Positions 6,361 to 11,607 of a stretch of DNA of 11,607 nt are shown here, piece after piece (within the stretch, counting starts at the first letter, position 1; every line of letters starts with the position of its first letter). Source of the stretch: Sanchytrium tribonematis (Eukaryota > Sanchytriomycota > Sanchytriomycetes > Sanchytriales > Sanchytriaceae); the NCBI GenBank assembly GCA_018985235.1, contig JADGIG010000256.1:1-11607 (forward strand), in the 5' to 3' direction. Below the pieces are notes generated by a model. That model had not been told where the DNA came from. It was given only the letters and a program-made list of their open reading frames with translations, and searched no databases. The translations under genes and the position numbers were made by a program.

Positions 6361-7065
6361 ATGATTTTAAAAGGCCAATTTTGTATGTCACTTATGGAAA
6401 TCGCTGCTCAAAAATATGATTTAAATTATTATGGGACAATCTATGGAGTTCTACATGACTATAAAATACTAGTTAAGGATGGAATCATCAAAGTCTTGAT
6501 TAAGGAAGAGTGGGTCGATATTTCTTCGACTGAGTTGCATTTAGAATTGGGAAATATTGATGGACCATTCAGTGGTGATTTAACACATACTTGTGGAAGT
6601 CATAAGGAATTAGAAAGATTGTTTGCATTTATTCATACACATCCTCGCAATTACACAGGATTTGGAGTTTAGTAAATCAAATTAAGAACTTTGACAAAAA
6701 TAGTTTCTAAACTTGTCAGCAGAGATAATTCGCCAGAAACAGTCGGATGTTTTCTGTCCATCTATTACAGTCTTTTGTTACAATATGCAATTTTGTATTT
6801 TCCATCCGTCTCTTCTATCCATTTCTCATCTTCCGTTTCTCTAAAAATCATCAAATGTGAGCGCCGTAGTCAGGTTTGTAAACACCACGAGGAATGACTG
6901 CAACACTTCAAGACATTTAACAAGGTTGTTGTGGTATACAAGAAAATGATTCCTACTGTTGATACATTCAGTCCATCCAAGATGGTTCATCTAGATACAC
7001 TGGGATTTTATCCCAAATATAACCTGTACAAAAAAATGTCATTTCCAATTCTATACGTAGATTAA
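6361..7065 (+). CDS. Unknown protein with HTHP motif, probably spliced (three exons) or a decaying gene
   Basis: ATG 6361 opens 103 protein-like codons ending ...AFIHTHPRNYTGFGV and TAG TAA (6670-6675). The same frame is then open to TGA 6895, again to TAA 7063, and again to TAA 7138. Two frame-keeping introns fit: 6672-6719 (48 nt) and 6874-6912 (39 nt). With both removed, the product is 205 residues with exons 6361-6671, 6720-6873 and 6913-7065. HTHP recalls the metal site of JAMM/MPN peptidases, but the S-x-x-D partner is not at the usual spacing and no catalytic Glu is evident. I do not recognise the family. A pseudogene with nonsense mutations is the main alternative, supported by continued same-frame coding to 7137. 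It starts four bases after the ARPC2 stop. Confidence 0.4.
6672..6719 (+). other. Putative 48-nt intron
   Basis: Donor GTAAAT, acceptor TTGTCAG, and a good branch-like TTTCTAAAC 8-16 nt before the acceptor. The length is a multiple of three, and removal eliminates the adjacent TAG and TAA, joining GFGV to YRDNS. Confidence 0.45.
6874..6912 (+). other. Putative 39-nt intron
   Basis: CAG then GTTTGT donor, CTTCAAG acceptor, frame-keeping, and it removes the TGA at 6895-6897. A 51-nt version ending at 6924 is also possible. The donor is less typical than the others in this window. Confidence 0.3.
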
Positions 7066-7166
7066 TATCAAGCATATGCGATTGCCTGTACAGATGCTAC
7101 TCGAAATTATGAAACAAGGCTGAAAATCTGCTGCCTCTAAATAGACCCAAGAAATAATGAGATTCT
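7066..7166. other. Short gap between convergent genes
   Basis: 7066-7137 is open in the same + frame as the preceding locus (YQAYAIACTDATRNYETRLK...) up to TAA 7138-7140. This may be its decayed or wrongly bounded 3' end. No intron linking it in frame was found. The rest is the 3' flank of the minus-strand ATG6 gene. Confidence 0.3.
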
Positions 7167-8144
7167 TTAGTCTCTACGACTCACCCATGCAACAACCCAT
7201 TTCACATTTGTCAAAAATGATTTGCATGCCTTTCCCCATTTATCATCAAATGTACATTGGATTGTCAAATGATTAATAGTATCTTTAAATATTTTATAGG
7301 GAACTGTAAATCGATCATCCAAATGTGATATCGAATTTTCAATTTCTAACAAGCATTCTAGCAATCCCACCAATGCTCTGTTGTAATTTTGACGTTGAAA
7401 AACAAACATGGCAAATGTCTCAGTTTGATAATACAATGGATAAGATTTCTTATCTTCAAGACTCACTAATCTTGAATAACTACCAAGTGCCTGAATCTCC
7501 CATTTGAGAAATTTTAAATTTAATTTTTGAGCAACAATATTGAAAAGTAGTGCACAATATCCGAAAGCGGCATTTGTTTCTAACCAGTCATCGGTTGTTT
7601 TACTTTGACCCATTCTACATCCCACAATACTTGCAAATCCGCTCATTTCCCCAATTTTAAATACTTCTTTCAACACGCCTTGATCAACTGTGTTTTGTAA
7701 AAATTGATATTGTTCTGTTGCTTTAACAACTTTGGCATTTAAAGAGTGTCTGTGTTTCTTGAATTGATACAATTCCTCTTGATGTTTGTTGTATTCAATA
7801 AAATATTGCTCTTCTTGCTCTTTTAGCCTTTCTTCTTGTTGTTCTAAAGCTTCATGTTCTTTCAATAAAGTAGAATATTCTTGATCTAGAGATTGTCGTT
7901 GACCAATTAGTTGATGATACTCACGATTTAATTCATTTAAAGCATTTTGATCGAATTCTCCTGCATTGGCCATTTCAGTATTCATAAATTTTTGACAAGT
8001 TTTTAATGATTTTTGAAGTAATGATAATTGAGATTTTAATTGATTAACTTGCTGATCTGCACACTGACTACAAAGCGATAATCTGGAGGGCTTTAGTGGT
8101 ACTGAGCATTGATTGCAAATAGATATTTCAGAAGGCGCATTCAT
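7167..8144 (-). CDS. ATG6: Beclin-1 / Atg6 autophagy protein, short form
   Basis: Beclin/Atg6 is a regulatory subunit of the class III PI3-kinase (Vps34) complexes acting in autophagy and endosomal sorting. From ATG 8144 the protein has 325 residues: a paired CxxC motif (Cys10/13 and Cys25/28) as in family N-termini, a Glu/Gln-rich coiled coil at about 35-140, and the BARA domain at about 160-325. Signature stretches include WLETNAAFGYCALLF (family: W.EINAAWGQ..LLL), LKFLKWEIQALGSYS and the C-terminal DDKWGKACKSFLTNVKWVVAWVS. The frame extends upstream to another ATG at 8210, adding 22 residues; I prefer 8144 because the family's CxxC lies close to the N-terminus. Compared with human (450) and yeast (557), the linker holding the BH3 region between CxxC and coiled coil is missing. 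Transcribed away from the GT32 gene across 162 bp. Confidence 0.93.
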   Translation of the reverse strand: MNAPSEISICNQCSVPLKPSRLSLCSQCADQQVNQLKSQLSLLQKSLKTCQKFMNTEMANAGEFDQNALNELNREYHQLIGQRQSLDQEYSTLLKEHEALEQQEERLKEQEEQYFIEYNKHQEELYQFKKHRHSLNAKVVKATEQYQFLQNTVDQGVLKEVFKIGEMSGFASIVGCRMGQSKTTDDWLETNAAFGYCALLFNIVAQKLNLKFLKWEIQALGSYSRLVSLEDKKSYPLYYQTETFAMFVFQRQNYNRALVGLLECLLEIENSISHLDDRFTVPYKIFKDTINHLTIQCTFDDKWGKACKSFLTNVKWVVAWVSRRD

Positions 8145-8306
8145 TTTGATGAAACAATGCTCACGGAGATTAGATATTTGACTCATATGGCAGTCTAACA
8201 TTTGAGGCATATCTTATTCTTGTATAGCTTTATCTAAGAACCTTAGATACTTGAAATCAGGTCATAGTATTTATTTCTAATTAAATGTGGCTTATTTGAG
8301 ATTATC
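8145..8306. promoter_or_regulatory. Shared divergent promoter region of ATG6 and the GT32 gene
   Basis: About 160 AT-rich bases separate the two divergent start codons (96 if ATG6 starts at 8210). No clear TATA-type box or other known element is identified. Inferred from gene orientation only. Confidence 0.35.
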
Positions 8307-9383
8307 ATGAAAAGTGTTTCTGTTTTAATATTTATAGGTGCCATCTGGCTACTGGTTATAATTAACCAATACTCAAGTCCAGCTTTATTGGAAAAGCCAG
8401 AGAGAATATTTAATCAAAAATGTGGTGGCCCAGGATTCTCCTCTGGTAAATATGAGGTCCATGAAATCATTAAAGAAGTTAAAGCAGATTGTCCTCTTAT
8501 TGAGCAACACAATCCAAAGCATGAAGAAGAATCTTGCAATGTCGAAGAATGTAGGGCAAAATCTGGTAATTGTAATAATAATAAGTGCGAATGGGATTCT
8601 GGTTGGTCATTGAAAGTTGACGAATTTAATCCACCATCAGCAAATCATTACTCATGGGAAAAGAAAGGTTTGACTCCGGAAAAGCTCAGCAAGCACGATT
8701 CAAAATCAATTCCTCCTATTTTCCATCAATCTTGGAAAAATAAAGATGTCCCTGATCGGTATATTGAATGGGAAAATAGTTGCATTAACCATCACAAGCA
8801 CTGGGATCACATATTATGGACAGATGATGATAACAGGCAATTGGTGGCATCCGAATATCCTTGGCTTCTTTATACTTATGATCGGTTAAAAACACCAATT
8901 ATGAAAGCTGATTACATCAGATATGTTTATTTATATCATTTTGGTGGTATATACGCAGATTTGGATGTTGAATGTTTGAAACCAAGTGATGAATTGATCA
9001 AAGATCGCATAGTTGTTCTTGGTGAGCTTGGAGACGACAGAGGATTTGTACACAACATTCCGAATGCTATTCTGGCATCCAGAAAAGGTCATCCATTTTG
9101 GCTGTTCCTGCTGAACAGAATATCCATGCTGGTACATCAACAAGGATGGACTGAAGAAGTAACTGGCCCAATTATTTTACGAGATTCTTATTTGCTCTTT
9201 CAAAAATTCAAAAATTATAAAAATGATTTTTATGTGGCACCATCAAATCTACTTTATGGAGTAGATTGGCATCGGCCACCTGCAAATTGTGTTGCTGCGT
9301 TTGGACAACATCTGGACACTGATAGTTGCAAAAAACTATTCCCAGATGCTTATATGATAACTTATTGGACACATTCATGGTGA
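8307..9383 (+). CDS. GT32-family (OCH1-like) glycosyltransferase, type II membrane protein
   Basis: 358 residues, single exon. Residues 4-20 form a signal anchor, as expected for a Golgi type II transferase. A Cys-rich stem follows (Cys39, 62, 77, 82, 89, 94). The catalytic domain starts at IPPIFHQSWKNKDVP (135-149), the typical GT32 opening (IPKxIHQxWK). It continues with KADYIRYVYLYHFGGIYADLDVECL written in parts: KADYIRYVYL at 200-209, GGIYADLD at 213-220 with the DxD-type metal/sugar-nucleotide motif Asp218-Asp220, and a C-terminal YWTHSW matching the family's H-x-W/SW ending. GT32 contains yeast Och1 alpha-1,6-mannosyltransferase and Sur1/Csh1 (inositolphosphorylceramide mannosylation). 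Which sugar and acceptor are used cannot be told here. AATAAA signals lie at 9387 and 9401. Confidence 0.9.
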   Translation: MKSVSVLIFIGAIWLLVIINQYSSPALLEKPERIFNQKCGGPGFSSGKYEVHEIIKEVKADCPLIEQHNPKHEEESCNVEECRAKSGNCNNNKCEWDSGWSLKVDEFNPPSANHYSWEKKGLTPEKLSKHDSKSIPPIFHQSWKNKDVPDRYIEWENSCINHHKHWDHILWTDDDNRQLVASEYPWLLYTYDRLKTPIMKADYIRYVYLYHFGGIYADLDVECLKPSDELIKDRIVVLGELGDDRGFVHNIPNAILASRKGHPFWLFLLNRISMLVHQQGWTEEVTGPIILRDSYLLFQKFKNYKNDFYVAPSNLLYGVDWHRPPANCVAAFGQHLDTDSCKKLFPDAYMITYWTHSW

Positions 9384-9386
9384 TTT

Positions 9387-9406
9387 AATAAAAGCTTCAC
9401 AATAAA
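9387..9406 (+). promoter_or_regulatory. Two AATAAA poly(A) signals downstream of the GT32 gene
   Basis: AATAAA at 9387-9392 (4 nt after the stop) and again at 9401-9406. The intergenic gap to the next ATG is only 84 bp. Confidence 0.4.
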
Positions 9407-9467
9407 AATTGAAATACAAAACAAAATACACTAAACTTGCTCCATTTTAGCTCCTTGTCTGAATATT

Positions 9468-11390
9468 ATGGATTATATGCATCCAAGCAAAAGGCGCAAA
9501 ATAGCAAACAAATTTTATGGAGCTGCTAATCTTAACACAACAAGAGCGATGTTGCTGCAACAAAGAGATGCCGAATATGAAAAATTGGAGAGATATTTAC
9601 AATACCAAATGTCTCACGTTGAATATAGTAAGGAACGATTTCCATTGATATGCTGCTCTGGTCCTCCAGGTATAGGTAAAACACGATTTCTTCTGGAATT
9701 ACCGGATCAAGTCCTTAAAACCGAAACAGGTGTAGCGTTTATAGGAATTACTTTACTGCATTGCAATTTACTTTGTGATATCACCAATGTTTTGTGGAAA
9801 AAGTTGCTCGAAGCAATTGTGGGTGAAACATTTCAATTTCAACCTGATCAAGTAGGTGCTGATTTACTTGTTGGGGTACTTCAGAAAGAGTCTAATATTA
9901 AACGAGTTGTAATACTCGTTGACAAATACAACACCGTACGCGAACTTCTGAAAGAGTTTCTATCTGCTATTGCTAAAATTCAAAGGCAACTTTGCAGTAA
10001 TAATTTACCGACTCATGTAATTCTTAGCGGCACGGATCAGTATGAGCTGTCAAGGCAGGTTACCGCAAGTGGGAACCTGGTGCTATCAATTGATTTGCCC
10101 TACTTAAATTTTAATTCGGTTCTCAATATTTTTAAAGATAGTGGTATAAATTACGATTTTGTTTTAGTGATCTACATGCAAACTTTGGGAATACCGGGAC
10201 TCGTTCAATATTGCTATAATTGTTTTCAAGATGGAAATTCCGCGTGTAAGATGCTCAATTGTCTAAGTAGCAAAGATTTTATGCGACTATTTTTGAATGC
10301 TTACAACAATTCTATTGATTATACTAAACTGTGTCATACTGCGATTAAAGAGGAATTAGGCCATAAAGTAGAAATATTTACAAACAAAATTACCACTAAT
10401 CCGACATTGCTCAAGGCTTGTTTGTTTGATAAACCACTGACAAATGAAATGAGAATCTTTATCAACACAGGTGTAGCTTATGGAACTTTAGAAAAACCTT
10501 TTTTGCCAAGGTTATATCTCGAATCCCTTTCCAAATCAGACTGCGTCTTGAAGTTGTTGGTAGACTCTTTCTCAAGTGAAGTTAATCAATTTAAAAGCTT
10601 AATTTATGGCAAGCTGGTGTTGCACTGCAGATATTCGATACAATCATCTGTATTTCGGGGTGCAAGTATTTGCTGGGAGAGCATTATGTGTGGCACAACT
10701 AAGAAGAAGGTACAAATCTCCAATCTGAATAATATCTGTTGTGATAATATTTTTGATGGTAAGAATTTTATTAGAAAGCCTCAGATATTGACACTCTTAG
10801 ACAATTATTTGTTACTGGTCCGGAACGAAACAGAATTATTTGATATAATTTTAAATATTTCAAATACCACAATATATTTTATACAGTGCCAATTTATTAA
10901 AAGAAAATTCAAGTCACATTTTGAAGAGAGCTATGAAAAGTTCAAGACTATAAAGAATCAAATGTTAAAATTTGACTTAAATTGGAAATTTATTGCTTTT
11001 TCCACAGATTCTTTGAAGATTAAAGATAAATCATTGTCATTTGATGATAAGTTTTTGTTTATCAATGGTTCAGAGTGCGAATCTTTTATTGGTTTCAACT
11101 TGAGTAATATACTTCTTCTTTGTACCTCTGCCAATGGATATCACCCTGCCATTGTGGATTCTATTACCAGGCTTAAGCATAAATTTTCAAAAGAAACGGC
11201 AAGAAAAGTGGTGGAAAAAAGAAATTTAATTTGGGATAAAGAACGACGAATAATCGACATAGGGGATTTAATGGGATTCAATTTCACCAAAGATGTAGAG
11301 AACCAATTATTCTTACAAAGCGAAGAATCAAGCTCGGAACCAGAGGAAGACTATGAAGATGAAGTGAGTTCCATTTCAGAAAGCGATTAA
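9468..11390 (+). CDS. P-loop NTPase with degenerate REase-like C-terminal region, Crinkler-type
   Basis: 640 residues, single exon. The N-terminus has a basic cluster SKRRK (7-11), a possible nuclear signal, and no signal peptide. Walker A is GPPGIGKT at 65-72; Walker B is VVILVD at 147-152 followed by Lys153 instead of the usual catalytic acidic residue; HVILSGT (183-189) fits a sensor-1 strand. A helical region (about 210-380) follows. Residues 455-476 (TELFDIILNISNTTIYFIQC and on) have a strand-hairpin-strand layout like a restriction-endonuclease fold, but the expected (D/E)-x-K is Gln-Cys-Gln, suggesting loss of nuclease chemistry. An acidic Ser/Glu/Asp tail occupies about 617-640. Order and motifs match the NTPase-REase module of Crinkler (CR) proteins. 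The NTPase is clear; the CR assignment is inference. Probably single-copy function unknown. Confidence 0.65.
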   Translation: MDYMHPSKRRKIANKFYGAANLNTTRAMLLQQRDAEYEKLERYLQYQMSHVEYSKERFPLICCSGPPGIGKTRFLLELPDQVLKTETGVAFIGITLLHCNLLCDITNVLWKKLLEAIVGETFQFQPDQVGADLLVGVLQKESNIKRVVILVDKYNTVRELLKEFLSAIAKIQRQLCSNNLPTHVILSGTDQYELSRQVTASGNLVLSIDLPYLNFNSVLNIFKDSGINYDFVLVIYMQTLGIPGLVQYCYNCFQDGNSACKMLNCLSSKDFMRLFLNAYNNSIDYTKLCHTAIKEELGHKVEIFTNKITTNPTLLKACLFDKPLTNEMRIFINTGVAYGTLEKPFLPRLYLESLSKSDCVLKLLVDSFSSEVNQFKSLIYGKLVLHCRYSIQSSVFRGASICWESIMCGTTKKKVQISNLNNICCDNIFDGKNFIRKPQILTLLDNYLLLVRNETELFDIILNISNTTIYFIQCQFIKRKFKSHFEESYEKFKTIKNQMLKFDLNWKFIAFSTDSLKIKDKSLSFDDKFLFINGSECESFIGFNLSNILLLCTSANGYHPAIVDSITRLKHKFSKETARKVVEKRNLIWDKERRIIDIGDLMGFNFTKDVENQLFLQSEESSSEPEEDYEDEVSSISESD

Positions 11391-11449
11391 AGATAATCTG
11401 AAATGCTTCGGTTTCTAATTCATTTCACAGCCTTGAATAGCTAATAACT

Positions 11450-11455
11450 AATAAA
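11450..11455 (+). promoter_or_regulatory. AATAAA poly(A) signal for the P-loop NTPase gene
   Basis: Canonical hexamer about 60 nt after the stop at 11388-11390, in a 142-bp region between convergent genes that has no other visible content. Confidence 0.4.
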
Positions 11456-11526
11456 TCTCTTTTTTGAAGTTTTTAAATCAATTGAAATAATAATAAATAT
11501 CTCAATAAGAATGTGGTCAAATTCCA

Positions 11527-11532
11527 TTTATT
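11527..11532 (-). promoter_or_regulatory. AATAAA poly(A) signal directly after the stop of the minus-strand gene
   Basis: On the minus strand the order is TAG then AATAAA with no gap. This supports 11533-11535 being a real stop codon. Confidence 0.4.
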
Positions 11533-11607
11533 CTACATGACAATACGTGGTTCAGCAATGGTTTCACTAATGCCCTTGTGAGGTAATATTTTACCACCAT
11601 TTACATA
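11533..11607 (-). CDS. 3' end of an unidentified minus-strand gene
   Basis: On the minus strand, 24 codons read YVNGGKILPHKGISETIAEP then RIVM and a TAG stop, open to the window edge. Codon content is protein-like and the stop is followed at once by AATAAA. It is too short to name; the rest lies beyond the window. It converges on the P-loop NTPase gene. Confidence 0.5.
   Translation of the reverse strand, partial: YVNGGKILPHKGISETIAEPRIVM

Noticed and set aside
7066-7140. tRNA or other small RNA gene
   Set aside because: No cloverleaf with a TTCGA-type T arm and matching acceptor stem could be built, and no other RNA gene was seen in the window.
8931-9143. Minus-strand ORF inside the GT32 gene
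   Set aside because: Antisense of the DxD-containing catalytic region.
1-11607. CRISPR array, insertion sequence or terminal inverted repeats
   Set aside because: No regularly spaced repeats, transposase motifs or matching inverted ends were seen by eye.

Overview
This window looks like nuclear DNA of a microbial eukaryote with an AT-rich, compact genome. The evidence is a set of eukaryote-specific genes (Beclin-1/ATG6, ARPC2 of the Arp2/3 complex, a CstF-77/Rna14-like 3'-end processing factor, a GT32 glycosyltransferase), gaps of roughly 80-300 bp, AATAAA signals at or just after stop codons, and very small spliceosomal introns. Two large ORFs look like Crinkler (CR) type proteins, which are common in chytrid-grade and other early-diverging fungi and in oomycetes. 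My inference is an early-diverging fungal or fungus-related lineage (Rozellomycota/chytrid/aphelid grade). The sequence alone does not settle this.

Layout. 1-279 (+): 3' end of a gene with a trypsin-like GDSAG motif. 428-768 (+): small multi-pass membrane protein with a 23-nt intron, resembling the N-terminal part of a sodium:solute symporter. 772-956 (+): doubtful small spliced ORF or relic tail of that gene. 994-2664 (+): PD-(D/E)XK nuclease-like plus kinase-like protein. 2823-3134 (-): small unknown ORF. 3439-5325 (+): CstF-77/Rna14-like. 5435-6356 (+): ARPC2, split by a 19-nt intron. 6361-7065, perhaps to 7140 (+): unknown gene, probably spliced or decaying, with an HTHP motif. 7167-8144 (-): Beclin/ATG6. 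8307-9383 (+): GT32 glycosyltransferase. 9468-11390 (+): P-loop NTPase with a REase-like C-terminal region. 11533-11607 (-): 3' end of another gene.

The housekeeping genes (RNA processing, actin branching, autophagy, Golgi glycosylation) share no pathway; they are simply packed together. They are interleaved with probable accessory genes: protease-like, nuclease-kinase, P-loop NTPase, a symporter-like fragment and a broken ORF. The points of most interest are the 19-nt ARPC2 intron, the nuclease-kinase protein, the P-loop/REase protein with substituted catalytic residues, and the interrupted reading frame at 6361-7140.
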